A DNA stretch of 64,000 bases from an uncultured Chryseobacterium sp. (GCA_913778275.1 CAJYWN010000011.1:1-64000); one strand, 5' to 3'; counted from the stretch's first letter, positions 25,841-34,448 are shown. Program-made: numbers and translations. Notes: generated by a model from the sequence alone, not told the origin.

Positions 25841-26400
25841 TATTGTTCTTTTTATTCCTAATTCTTAATTCATCTCTTACTTCCATTAATGCAAATCCCA
25901 GCAGATTTTCACCGTTCCATTGTGCCGGATTTTTGGTGTTAGGATCTGTTTCCAGCATTCCGATTCCCCAGATGATATCGTACGGGCTCGCCTCCACTAA
26001 TATTTTGTTATCTGTTGAAAGCAGGAATTCTTGAAACTCTTCATTCTGTGAGAATTTTAGAAAATTTCCCTTTTTAACGATTTCATATTTATGTTCTTTC
26101 CAGATGTCCAGATCAAAGTCTTTTACTTTTCTTCCCAAGCTTTTTGCTTGGTTTGGTGTTTCTGCTTTTAAAATTTGCTCTAAAATTTCATGGTCATTAA
26201 ATAATTTTGCCTTTCCAGCCATCATATAATGTTCTGTTGTTTTGTAAATGATTGCGTTTTCTTCAAACTCAGCAGGAAACCACTGACTGAAGCAGGCTTT
26301 TGTAATTTCATCTTTAACCGTATGTCCCCAGAAAAAAAGAAATTCTAGATCTTCATTTTTTTTTACTACGTTCAGCAATATTTTCTAATGTATATTTCAT
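25830..26400 (-). pseudogene. NADAR family protein (YbiA-like), N-terminus frameshifted at an A9 run
   Basis: The NADAR core is clear: FLFFWGH, ACFSQWFPAEF, TTEHYMMAGKAKLF and SPYDIIWGIG. The ATG at 26400 starts a conserved-looking N-terminus (MKYTLENIAERSKKNE) that joins the core only if one base is removed from the nine-T run at 26356-26364. As written, only a TTG at 26378 gives an open frame (182 aa), which would still contain the whole core. NADAR enzymes act on ADP-ribosyl or N-riboside adducts, including ADP-ribosylated guanine. It is first in the operon with the macrodomain gene. Confidence 0.8.
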
Positions 26401-26637
26401 GATTGCGTTGTTATTACACAAATATATAAAAACTGATTAAAGCATAAAATTAATTTGCGTTAATTTTACGCTAAAAATTATAAAACGTTGATTTTCATAG
26501 GTAAATATTTGTTTTGCTATTTAGTTTCAGCAATTTATAACTAGTAGAAATGATTGATACGCAAAAATTTTCCTGCAAGCGGAATTTTTATAGAAATAAT
26601 TCATTGAAAGCGAAATAATGATTAAAATTTAATATTG

Positions 26638-26672
26638 TTTGCGCTTAATTCAATAAAAAATAATTATATTTG
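26638..26672 (+). promoter_or_regulatory. Promoter of the small ORF
   Basis: TTTG (26638-26641), a 23-nt spacer and TATATTTG (26665-26672) match the Bacteroidota TTTG/TAnnTTTG promoter on the plus strand. Confidence 0.6.
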
Positions 26673-26694
26673 AATAGATTCTGAAAACAATACC

Positions 26695-26778
26695 ATGAAA
26701 AAAGTATTTAACTATCTTCCCTCAGAATTAACGGTTCAATTCCTAAGATTTGAGCTCTTTACTAAGGAGAAAAAATAA
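26695..26778 (+). CDS. Candidate 27-aa small protein
   Basis: ATG to TAA, 27 residues, basic at both ends with an aromatic/leucine-rich middle (YLPSELTVQFLRFELF). It starts 22 nt after an exact -7 element and its stop lies 2 nt before a perfect 13-bp hairpin. A promoter, short frame and hairpin with nothing else between them suggest a real small protein or a regulatory RNA. No family recognised. Confidence 0.5.
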   Translation: MKKVFNYLPSELTVQFLRFELFTKEKK

Positions 26779-26780
26779 AT

Positions 26781-26811
26781 GAAGCCCGGAACTGGAAAAG
26801 TTCCGGGCTTC
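26781..26811 (+). terminator. Hairpin after the small ORF
   Basis: A perfect 13-bp stem (26781-26793 with 26799-26811), loop GGAAA. The T tract after it is short, so termination strength is uncertain. Confidence 0.65.
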
Positions 26812-26908
26812 TTAATCAAATCGATATGCAAAGGTTGAATATCCTTATAAAAACTGTTGCTTGTATCGTGTAGCCGGATTGTTGTCTTCCGGAAACGCTT
26901 ACAATCAA

Positions 26909-27355
26909 CTATGAAAGCAGCTTTTTAGCCATCTCGGAAATGCTTTTTCCGTCGGATTTTCCTGCTAAAGATTTTGATGCTATTCCCATTACTTTTCCCA
27001 AATCTTTCATCGATTCGGCACCGGTTTCGGCAATGATGTTTTTCATTTCCGCTTCCAGCTCTTCTGCAGAAAGCTGCTTCGGAAGAAACTGCTCGATGAC
27101 TTTCATCTGGGCTTCCTCTACTTCCGCAAGATCGTTTCTTCCCTGCGCCGTAAACTGTTCGGAAGAATCTTTACGCTGTTTTACCATTCTCTGAAGAATA
27201 GCAATTTCCTGCTCTGCGGTAACTTCGGCTCCTCGGGCTTCTGTCTTAAGCAGTAATATCTGGGATTTTACGGCACGAAGCGAGTCCAGAGCAACTTTGT
27301 CTTTTGCTCTCATGGCTGTTTTTATCGCTTCGTTTATGGTGTTTTCTAAGCTCAT
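26909..27355 (-). CDS. GatB/YqeY domain protein
   Basis: 148 aa from the ATG at 27355. A longer frame from 27382 runs into a palindromic repeat and is rejected. The typical helical YqeY pattern is visible: AMRAKDKVALDSLRAVKSQI, EQEIAILQRMVKQRKDS and a C-terminal AGKSDGKSISEMAKKLL. It resembles the tRNA-interacting tail of GatB; a role in tRNA amidation or charging is suspected. It follows ftsZ on the same strand. Confidence 0.9.
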   Translation of the reverse strand: MSLENTINEAIKTAMRAKDKVALDSLRAVKSQILLLKTEARGAEVTAEQEIAILQRMVKQRKDSSEQFTAQGRNDLAEVEEAQMKVIEQFLPKQLSAEELEAEMKNIIAETGAESMKDLGKVMGIASKSLAGKSDGKSISEMAKKLLS

Positions 27356-27446
27356 TTTATTTTGGCATTTAGCTACTGGCAATTAGCTATTAGCTCTAAG
27401 GCTGACTTTTAAAAGCCATTTGCTAAAAGCCAATCGCCAGCAGCAA
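27356..27446. repeat. Interspersed repeat (GCTATTAGC/GCCA-rich) between ftsZ and the YqeY gene
   Basis: Repeated GCTA/TTGGC-like words (AATTAGCTATTAGC, AAAAGCCATTTGC, AAAAGCCAATCGCC) in both orientations. Similar words occur at the murG start (about 35548-35566) and between murD and ftsW (36911-36945). Confidence 0.5.
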
Positions 27447-29342
27447 TTAATCTACATCTTTATTCAAAAATCTGTTTTCTCTGATCTGCATGTTTCCATT
27501 GTTTTCAGACAGATAGGTATTGATATTCTGTTCTGAAGCATTGTTCCCTTCGATAGAGATATTTTTTCTTTTAAAGGCCGGAACAGACTCAAATTCGCTG
27601 GAGCTGTCGAAGCTCTGATAGCGTGAATTGAATTCTTTTAATTTATTTCTGCGTTCCATTACCCTTTCCTGATCTACGGTTTTATTCACGAATGTGAACT
27701 CTTCTTCTGCCGGTTTTGTAGCCTGTGTTTCAGGTTGGGTTTCAGCAACAGGTTCTTCTTTCAGATGCTGAAAGAAATGCTCTACTTTCTGAAGAGGCTC
27801 TTCCGTAAGCTGGTTTACTTCGTTTGACGAAACAAATTCTGCTTTCGGCCCGAAATCCGATTTCGGATCGGTGTTTTTAGATTCATTTACAAAGAAGCTG
27901 AATTCAACAGGTTTTTCTTCAGAGTATGATCTGCCTGAAGAATTTCCGGTTTGCGGCTCTTCTTTTTTATGGTCAAAATCGAATTTGAAAGATTCTATTT
28001 CAAGATCATTCGGATCTTCCGGCTCTTCATCAAGCGAAAAGAGGCTGAATGACTCTTCTTCCTCATTTCTCCAGCTGTGTTCCGGAGCATGAACCGTATC
28101 TTCTTCTCTCTCAGTGAATTTTATTTCCGTTCTTGCGGGTTCCTCTTCAATAGTCATTTTTTTTTCAGAAGATGAACTGAAGAAGGGTGCATCATTGTCT
28201 TCGTCATCCAGTCTGAAAAGGCTTTTTCCTCCGAAATCATACGACTGCTCCGGAGCATCTTCTCTTTCCTGTCTTGTTTTGAAAGGAGATTCTTTCGGTG
28301 CATCGAAACTGTCGTTCAGGCTGATTTTTATTTTCTCAGTAGGTCCTGAAAATTTTTTATTGTCATTTGAAAAACCGGTAGCGATGACAAGAACGCTTAC
28401 AGAATCTCCAAGCTCTTCATCAGAACCCACCCCGAAAATGATATCTGCGGTATTTCCTGCTTCTTTCTGAATATGATCCATAATTACCCCGATCTCATCC
28501 ATCGTTACTTCTTCCACGCCGCTTCGGATCAACAACAGAACGTTTTTAGCTCCTGTAATCTTGTTGTCGTTCAACAATGGAGAATCTAATGCTTTTTTAA
28601 CGGCTTCTTCTGCTTTATTTTCGCCTGAAGCAACTCCGGTGGACATCAACGCTGTCCCTGAGTTCTGAAGCACGGATTTAGCATCTCTAAAGTCAATGTT
28701 TACATCAAAGTATCCGGTGATTACCTCTGCCATGCCTTTAGCAGCATTAGTCAACACCTCATCGGCCTTTGAGAATCCCTGCTTGAAACCAAGGTTTCCG
28801 AACTGCTGTCTTAATTTATCATTGTTGATAACGATAAGGGAATCTACGTTATTTCTTAATTTATCTAGGCCGTTTTCTGCCTGCTCCAGTCTTCTTTTTC
28901 CTTCAAAGCTGAAAGGAACGGTAACAATCCCCACGGTAAGAATTCCCATATCTTTTGCCACTTTGGCAATTACGGGAGCAGCACCGGTTCCTGTACCACC
29001 GCCCATTCCGGCAGTGATAAAAACCATTTTGGTATTCTGGCCCATTGCCGCTTTGATATCCTCGATGCTTTCGATGGCTGATTTTTCACCTACTTCCGGA
29101 TCTGCACCAGCCCCAAGACCTTCTGTAATGGTTGTTCCCAACTGTACTTTATTGGCAACCGGATTATTATCCAACGTCTGTGCATCGGTATTGCAGATCA
29201 CGAAATCTACCCCGTGAATACCTTTTTCGTACATGTGCTTCAGCGCGTTGTTTCCACCGCCTCCAACACCAATCACTTTTATTATTGATGAATTTCCTTT
29301 TGGTAAATCAAATGAAAACCCCTGTGTCCCTATATTTTCCAT
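27447..29342 (-). CDS. ftsZ: Cell division protein FtsZ
   Basis: 631 aa from the ATG at 29342 (MENIGTQGF). A 21-residue upstream extension in the track frame is AT-rich repeat sequence and is rejected. The GTPase core has GGGGNN and the tubulin signature GGGTGTG (about 114-120), and T7-loop residues (FRDAKSVL) are present. The core ends near residue 320. An unusually long acidic, Ser/Glu-rich linker of about 250 residues follows. Near the C-terminus VPAFKRKN resembles the FtsA/partner-binding peptide, with about 40 more residues after it. It forms the division Z-ring. Confidence 0.97.
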   Translation of the reverse strand: MENIGTQGFSFDLPKGNSSIIKVIGVGGGGNNALKHMYEKGIHGVDFVICNTDAQTLDNNPVANKVQLGTTITEGLGAGADPEVGEKSAIESIEDIKAAMGQNTKMVFITAGMGGGTGTGAAPVIAKVAKDMGILTVGIVTVPFSFEGKRRLEQAENGLDKLRNNVDSLIVINNDKLRQQFGNLGFKQGFSKADEVLTNAAKGMAEVITGYFDVNIDFRDAKSVLQNSGTALMSTGVASGENKAEEAVKKALDSPLLNDNKITGAKNVLLLIRSGVEEVTMDEIGVIMDHIQKEAGNTADIIFGVGSDEELGDSVSVLVIATGFSNDNKKFSGPTEKIKISLNDSFDAPKESPFKTRQEREDAPEQSYDFGGKSLFRLDDEDNDAPFFSSSSEKKMTIEEEPARTEIKFTEREEDTVHAPEHSWRNEEEESFSLFSLDEEPEDPNDLEIESFKFDFDHKKEEPQTGNSSGRSYSEEKPVEFSFFVNESKNTDPKSDFGPKAEFVSSNEVNQLTEEPLQKVEHFFQHLKEEPVAETQPETQATKPAEEEFTFVNKTVDQERVMERRNKLKEFNSRYQSFDSSSEFESVPAFKRKNISIEGNNASEQNINTYLSENNGNMQIRENRFLNKDVD

Positions 29343-29353
29343 AACTATACTTT

Positions 29354-29391
29354 TTATAATTATAATTGATAATTGATTGATGATCAATGAC
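29354..29391. repeat. TTGATAATTGAT-type repeat upstream of ftsZ
   Basis: An AT-rich stretch of TGATAATTGATTGATGATCA words, the same family as those flanking the four-helix gene (39582-39613 and 39990-40019). Confidence 0.5.
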
Positions 29392-29433
29392 AAGGAAAAG
29401 ATCATTATCGCTTATCATTTTAACATTTATATT

Positions 29434-30819
29434 TTATTCTACTTCTTCAAAGAATTTTTTTACTTTTTCCATCAGCGATTGTCCGAAAGTCAGTTTTGCT
29501 GCTTTTCTGGACTGCTGTTCGCTTAAGGTTTGCTCCGGTTGTACGGTTTCCGGCTGTACGGTTTCCTGAGCGGCTTCTGCGGAAGGTACCTGAATTTCAG
29601 CCTTTGCCTCTGCAGGTTCCTGAATGGGTTCCTGAATATCAGCATTCTGTTTTTTGTCCCTGATCTTTAAACTTTCCATTAATAATCCGATGGAAGTTGC
29701 GAATTCAGGTCCTTTAAGATACTGGTTTTTATCGTTCGCAATGTATTCATTGGCAAAACCGATCCTGCTGTCAAACCCTGTGGTATAGTTGGCCAGCTGA
29801 CGAAGATGCTTAAGATTGGATCCGCCTCCTGTAAGTACGATTCCTGCAATAAGCTTTTTTTTCTGCTCGAACGCGCCGTATGCTTTTAATTCGGTATTAA
29901 CCATTTCCAGAATTTCCTCTACTCTGGCATTGATGATCTGCGCCAGCGTTTTCAGTGAAATTTCTTTATCCGGTCTTCCGTGAAGCCCTGGAATGGTTAC
30001 ATACGTACTGTCTTTTTCTAGTTCCGGAACTGCAGATCCGAATTTTACTTTCAGCTGCTCAGCATGCTTTTCTATAATGGAACAGCCTTCTTTAATATCT
30101 TCCGTAATGATACCGCCACCGTAAGGGATTACACAGGTGTGACGAATAATATTGTCTTTAAAAATAGCGATATCGGTAGTTCCGCCACCGATGTCTACGA
30201 TAGCTACTCCTGCTTCTTTTTCTTCTTTGGTTAAAACGGCTTCCGAAGATGCCAAAGGTTCCAGGGTAAGGGCTTCCATTTCGAGTCCTGCTTCACGTAC
30301 GCACCGAGCGATGTTGCGGATGCTTCCCATCTGGCCTACGACAACGTGGAAATTGGCTTCCAGACGTTTTCCGTGCATACCAACAGGCTCCTGAATTTCT
30401 CCTTCGGAGTCTACCTTATATTCCTGAGGAAGTACATGGATAATTTCTTCACCGGGGAGCATGACCAGCTTCTTGACCTGATCTTTTAATGCTTCAATGT
30501 CATCATCTGTGATGAATTTGTCCGGATGTTCACGCATAATATAATCGGAGTGCTGCAGGGAACGGATGTGTTTTCCTGCGATTCCCACCGTCACTTTACG
30601 GATAGGAACTCCTGCGCTGGACTGTGCTTCAGACACAGCAGCCTTGATTGAATTAATGGTCTGCGAAATATTATTCACAATACCTTTGTGAACACCAAGA
30701 CTCTTAGCCTTCCCTACACCGAGAACTTCTATTTTCCCGTGTGCATTCCTCCTTCCGACAATCGCGACAATTTTTGTTGTCCCGATGTCCAGACCTACTG
30801 AATACTCTTGATTTTCCAT
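29434..30819 (-). CDS. ftsA: Cell division protein FtsA
   Basis: 461 aa. Actin-fold ATPase: VGLDIGTTKIVAIVG at the N-terminus, VDIGGGTTDIAIF (phosphate 2) and IVLTGGGSNL (adenosine site). The 1C subdomain typical of FtsA is present. A linker rich in Gln/Glu/Pro/Ala (about 395-440) leads to the C-terminal amphipathic membrane-targeting helix (LMEKVKKFFEEVE). It anchors FtsZ to the membrane. It lies about 90 nt upstream of ftsZ and 21 nt after ftsQ. Confidence 0.97.
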   Translation of the reverse strand: MENQEYSVGLDIGTTKIVAIVGRRNAHGKIEVLGVGKAKSLGVHKGIVNNISQTINSIKAAVSEAQSSAGVPIRKVTVGIAGKHIRSLQHSDYIMREHPDKFITDDDIEALKDQVKKLVMLPGEEIIHVLPQEYKVDSEGEIQEPVGMHGKRLEANFHVVVGQMGSIRNIARCVREAGLEMEALTLEPLASSEAVLTKEEKEAGVAIVDIGGGTTDIAIFKDNIIRHTCVIPYGGGIITEDIKEGCSIIEKHAEQLKVKFGSAVPELEKDSTYVTIPGLHGRPDKEISLKTLAQIINARVEEILEMVNTELKAYGAFEQKKKLIAGIVLTGGGSNLKHLRQLANYTTGFDSRIGFANEYIANDKNQYLKGPEFATSIGLLMESLKIRDKKQNADIQEPIQEPAEAKAEIQVPSAEAAQETVQPETVQPEQTLSEQQSRKAAKLTFGQSLMEKVKKFFEEVE

Positions 30820-30840
30820 TTGTTATATCGATTTGATTTT

Positions 30841-31800
30841 TTATTCTATTTTAACTTTTGCCTTTGTTTTCGGCTTTGCTGCCGTAGATTTCTTCTCTGT
30901 TTTTTTGGTTTCCTTTGGCTTGTTTACTGTTTTTGGTTTTGTTGAAGAGGAGGTTGGTTTTTTAGTTTTTTTTATTTCTGCCGGCTTGGGCCTGTCATCA
31001 GTTTTCTTTAAGGGAACCACCGAAGCTTTTGCCAGTTCTTTGTTTCTTGCAGTGAGAATACTGTCGTTTTCTTTAAAATAAGGATTTAAAGTGGTAACAA
31101 TCTGATTCTGGTATTTCACGGAGACCATTCTGTATTTCTCGGGATCCTGATACACAAGGTATTTTTCTACAAATGTTTTAAAGCCTTTCACTTTAAATTC
31201 GATATTATCCAGATCTCCGATTTCTACCTTATAGTTTCCTTCGCTGGTAAGCAAATTGTAATCGCCGTTGTCTTTGGAGATACCAATAAAATATTTTTTG
31301 CTGAATTCATCTTTATCAATTTTTTCCACCAGCTCTGCCAGCTGTTTATATTCGTCTTTCTGTACATCTCCGGTTACGAGCATGCAAGGATGCGAGTATG
31401 TTTTGGAAATCGGGAATTCTGTACCTTTTTCGTCTACATAGAAGTCTCGTCCGTTTTTATTCAGCCTGAAAACAGGAACGCGCTGTTTGATATCAAGGTT
31501 TAGTTTTCCGTTCAGATTAAGATATACATTGGCGCTGTCTACTGCCGGAAGGGCATTGATTTTCTTTTCCAGGGCAGGAATATTAAGATCTCCTACTTTT
31601 CCGGATGGATTTTCTTTTTTTACGATTTCGCGGATATCTTTTTCATCAATAAAATAAACCGGTGTTTCCTCGTTCATTTTTACAGAAATTTTATTGTCCG
31701 TAATCTTCTGCCCACTGAATTTCTTCAATGAGAAGCTCAGCAGAAATCCGAGAATGATTACTGTAATAGCAATTTTTAATATTCTGTATTTATTTTTCAT
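30841..31800 (-). CDS. ftsQ: Cell division protein FtsQ (DivIB-like)
   Basis: 319 aa. A short cytosolic N-terminus and one transmembrane helix (about 9-26) precede a POTRA-like segment (about 50-115, PVYFIDEKDI...INALPAVDSANVYLNLNG) and the beta domain. The last 55 residues are almost all Lys/Pro/Thr/Ser/Ala, an extension not needed by the family. The position before ftsA supports the name. It is a periplasmic linker in the divisome. Confidence 0.9.
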   Translation of the reverse strand: MKNKYRILKIAITVIILGFLLSFSLKKFSGQKITDNKISVKMNEETPVYFIDEKDIREIVKKENPSGKVGDLNIPALEKKINALPAVDSANVYLNLNGKLNLDIKQRVPVFRLNKNGRDFYVDEKGTEFPISKTYSHPCMLVTGDVQKDEYKQLAELVEKIDKDEFSKKYFIGISKDNGDYNLLTSEGNYKVEIGDLDNIEFKVKGFKTFVEKYLVYQDPEKYRMVSVKYQNQIVTTLNPYFKENDSILTARNKELAKASVVPLKKTDDRPKPAEIKKTKKPTSSSTKPKTVNKPKETKKTEKKSTAAKPKTKAKVKIE

Positions 31801-31888
31801 TTATTTCTATTCTAAATGGCTTCTTTTTATAACTATCATTTTAAACGCTACGTTCGCAAGGTTTTAATGACTCTCTAATTTTTCCGCT

Positions 31889-31917
31889 CGCAAGGGCGTT
31901 TCACTCAGCGAATGATA
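31889..31917 (+). repeat. Repeat family 1, copy b (left flank of the GxxExxY gene)
   Basis: The same 29-nt element as 25296-25324, in the same orientation. Together with the inverted copy at 32391-32419 it brackets the GxxExxY gene. Confidence 0.85.
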
Positions 31918-31974
31918 GCCGAAAACATTATACCATATTTATACTTTTATTTATGGTGTTTTAAACCCAAGCTT

Positions 31975-32351
31975 TTATAATTTATTTACTGCTCTTTTTA
32001 CTCCATCTTTAAATAAGGTAGAATGAAAATTTAAAATCATCCCCAATTTCATTTCTGTAACTCTTAAATAGTTAAGAAGCTGAAAGAAATGATATTTATT
32101 AATTTCCGGAACTGCTTTTATTTCTATAATTACTTTATTTTCAATTAATAAATCAACTCTAAATGCCTTCTCAATACCAAACCTTCATAATTGATACTAA
32201 TATCTTTTTGGCTCTCGATGTTAAGTCCACAATTTTTCAATTCATAAATTAAGCATTGCTCATACACATTTTCATAGAGTCCTATTCCAAGTTTACGATG
32301 CACTTTCATGCCTGCATCAAAAACTATATTTGATATTTCATTTTCTGTCAT
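31975..32351 (-). pseudogene. GxxExxY protein, frameshifted
   Basis: The N-terminus (GIGLYENVYEQCLIYEL) carries the GxxExxY motif that names the family. The frame stops at 32145, but the conserved rest (VDLLIENKVIIEIKAV, then a KYHFFQLLNYLRV-like and LGMILNFHSTLFKDG-like tail) continues in the next frame to a stop at 31975. Adding one A in the AGAAGGCATTT stretch near 32163 restores a 125-aa protein of normal length. The family is nuclease-like in fold and has no clear role. It lies between ftsQ and murC, flanked by inverted repeats. Confidence 0.85.
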
Positions 32352-32390
32352 TTGTGTGTTTTTAATTTATTCAGAAATGATATTTTTACC

Positions 32391-32419
32391 TATCATTTGC
32401 TGAGTGAAACGCCTTTGCG
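32391..32419 (-). repeat. Repeat family 1, copy c (right flank, inverted)
   Basis: Reverse complement of the element at 31889-31917, about 475 bp away; the pair encloses the GxxExxY pseudogene. Confidence 0.85.
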
Positions 32420-32473
32420 AACGATTTTATACGGGTTATATAAATTTCCGTTGCGCTCGTTGCGTTTATTAAA

Positions 32474-33832
32474 TTAATATTTACTCATCCACTCACAGAT
32501 AGGATCATACAATGTATCAATATTTCCTGCGCCTACGGTGAGAAGGATGTCAAATTCTTTTTCTTTTATTTTACTGAAAGCATCACTTAATGTTGAAACT
32601 TCCTTTTTATCTAAAGTCACTTTTTCCAAAAGCCAGTCTGAAGTAATACCTTCAAAATTTTCCTGAAGCTCTCTTGCCGGATAAATATCAAGCAGGATCA
32701 ATTCATCTGCCTTACTAAGGCTTTCCGCAAAACCATCCGCAAAATCTCTCGTTCTGCTGAACAGGTGCGGCTGAAACACCACCAATAATTTTTTTTCAGG
32801 GTAAAATGTCCGGATGGAGCTCATTACCGCATTAATTTCAGTAGGATGGTGAGCATAATCATCGATATAGATTTTACCGTTCTGATATCTGTGTTTGGTA
32901 TATCTTCTTTTAATTCCTTTAAAATTAGCAATCGCTTTTTTAAGGGTTTCAAAATCCACACCTAAATTGTGGAGAATGGCTAATGCGGCTGTAGCATTTT
33001 CCACGTTATGAATTCCCGGAATTTCCCACGCAAAATCTCTCACTGTTCCTTCCGGGGTATGGAAATCAAAATAGATTGTATCATTTTCCATCCGCAGGTT
33101 ATCCGAATAATAATCTGCTTCTTCATTTACAGCATAGGTAATGTGTAGCCTTCCGATGTCAATGCCTTTTCTTACAAAAAGCTGTTTATCGTCCGGAACC
33201 AATGCGGCAAACTGCCTGAATCCTTCTTCTATGGTATTTTTGTCACCATAAATATCCAGGTGGTCTGCATCAGTTGAGGTAATGACTGCCCAATCCGGCG
33301 AGAGATTAAGAAAACTTCGGTCGTACTCGTCTGCTTCCACTACGGAATATTGAGCTCCGTTATAGAGGAAATTGGACCTGAAGTTTTCGGAGATTCCACC
33401 TAAAAAACAGGAAAACGGTAAGTCTGCCTCTTTGCATAAATGCGAAACCAGGGTAGAAGTCGTTGTCTTTCCGTGAGTTCCCGCAACAGCAATACAGTCT
33501 GTGTTTTCCGTAATTAATCCCAGTACTTTTGCACGTTTTAAAACCGTAAAATGGTTATTATTAAAATAATCCAGAATCCCTAAAACCTTAATGGCAGGTG
33601 TATAAATTACCAATGTATCTTCTTTCTGAAGGGAGGTAATTTTTTCATCAATTATATCATCAAAAACAATATCAATTCCTTCGTTCATCAGGGCTTGGGT
33701 AAGTTTGGTGCTGGTTTTGTCATAACCTGACACTTTTTTGCCCGAAGCATGGAAATACCGTGCCAGAGCACTCATCCCGATTCCTCCGATCCCCACGAAG
33801 TAAAAATTCTGATATGTTTGTAAACTGTTCAT
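32474..33832 (-). CDS. murC: UDP-N-acetylmuramate--L-alanine ligase
   Basis: 452 aa. The N-terminal Rossmann domain has GIGGIGMSALA, the ATP site is AGTHGKTTTS, and the central domain has VEADEYDRSFL. The C-terminal domain has FQPHLFSRT, with FADGF after it. It adds L-Ala to UDP-MurNAc, the first amino-acid step of peptidoglycan precursor synthesis in the cytosol. In most dcw clusters it directly follows murG; here a GIY-YIG gene intervenes. Confidence 0.97.
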   Translation of the reverse strand: MNSLQTYQNFYFVGIGGIGMSALARYFHASGKKVSGYDKTSTKLTQALMNEGIDIVFDDIIDEKITSLQKEDTLVIYTPAIKVLGILDYFNNNHFTVLKRAKVLGLITENTDCIAVAGTHGKTTTSTLVSHLCKEADLPFSCFLGGISENFRSNFLYNGAQYSVVEADEYDRSFLNLSPDWAVITSTDADHLDIYGDKNTIEEGFRQFAALVPDDKQLFVRKGIDIGRLHITYAVNEEADYYSDNLRMENDTIYFDFHTPEGTVRDFAWEIPGIHNVENATAALAILHNLGVDFETLKKAIANFKGIKRRYTKHRYQNGKIYIDDYAHHPTEINAVMSSIRTFYPEKKLLVVFQPHLFSRTRDFADGFAESLSKADELILLDIYPARELQENFEGITSDWLLEKVTLDKKEVSTLSDAFSKIKEKEFDILLTVGAGNIDTLYDPICEWMSKY

Positions 33833-33954
33833 TTTATATTTAATCTTTAATAGCTCTGTAACTAGGTTAGAGCGATATCGCTAATGCTATTTATTTAAAG
33901 CTACAATCTAAGCTTCAATGGACCATTAATAATGAATAATCAATTTTAACGGTG

Positions 33955-33978
33955 TCAGGCTGAGCTTGTCGAAGCCTC
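33955..33978 (-). repeat. Repeat family 2, copy a (left flank of the GIY-YIG gene)
   Basis: Contains GCTGAGCTTGTCGAA, the complement of the TTCGACAAGCTCAG core. It abuts the stop codon of the GIY-YIG gene. Confidence 0.8.
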
Positions 33979-34271
33979 TACTCTTTCATTCCAGCTTTTG
34001 ATAATTCAGGTAACAGATCCCAGTTATCATTTATTATAGCCTCTTTCTTTTTTCTGCTCCATCCTTTAATTTGTTTTTCAAACTGTATGGCTTGATTCAC
34101 ATCATTAAATTCATAATAGAAAACCAGTTCTACCGGTTTTCTTGTATATGTATAACTTGCAGGATTTAATCCAACATTATGTTCGTTAATTCTTCTTTCA
34201 AGATCATTGGTAAAACCTGTATAATAAGAGTTATCAGAACATTTCACAATATATACATAATATATTTTCAT
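33978..34271 (-). CDS. GIY-YIG nuclease family protein (URI-type, short)
   Basis: 97 aa. YYVYIVKCSDNSYYTGFTNDLERRINEHN contains the YV-x-YTG form of GIY-YIG and the catalytic Arg; FYYEFNDVNQAIQFEKQIKGWSRKKKEAII completes the fold. Stand-alone small members are frequent in Bacteroidota and are thought to be mobile or nuclease-derived. The gene lies between murG and murC and is bracketed by inverted copies of repeat family 2; its stop codon touches the left copy. Confidence 0.92.
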   Translation of the reverse strand: MKIYYVYIVKCSDNSYYTGFTNDLERRINEHNVGLNPASYTYTRKPVELVFYYEFNDVNQAIQFEKQIKGWSRKKKEAIINDNWDLLPELSKAGMKE

Positions 34272-34293
34272 TCATTTGTGTTGTTTTAATTGG

Positions 34294-34316
34294 CCCTTCG
34301 ACAAGCTCAGGGTGAC
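34294..34316 (+). repeat. Repeat family 2, copy b (right flank, inverted)
   Basis: Contains TTCGACAAGCTCAGG (34297-34311), inverted relative to the copy at 33955-33978. Confidence 0.8.
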
Positions 34317-34429
34317 ATCTCTAATACTAACTGCTTTATCTTTCAATTTTAATATTGCAAAGCCTTGTTAGCTTTAAGTATTATTCTTTAATTTCAAATA
34401 GCATCTTAAAACAAGCCTTTATGTTGTGT

Positions 34430-34448
34430 CAGGTGAGCTTGTCGAAGT
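34430..34448 (-). repeat. Repeat family 2, copy c (murG 3' side)
   Basis: TCAGGTGAGCTTGTCGAAG, a third nearby copy next to the murG stop codon, in the orientation of copy a. Confidence 0.7.

Larger units (their letters stand above)
26401..26908. other. Intergenic region holding a small ORF with its own signals
   Basis: About 510 bp. The left half is AT-rich without a gene. The right half carries a full promoter (26638-26672), a 27-codon frame (26695-26778) and a 13-bp hairpin (26781-26811). After that I see nothing before the YqeY gene ends at 26909. Confidence 0.6.

Noticed and set aside
29343..29405. 21-residue extension of FtsZ
   Set aside because: Coded by AT-rich repeat sequence; FtsZ of this group starts with MENIGTQ-like residues.
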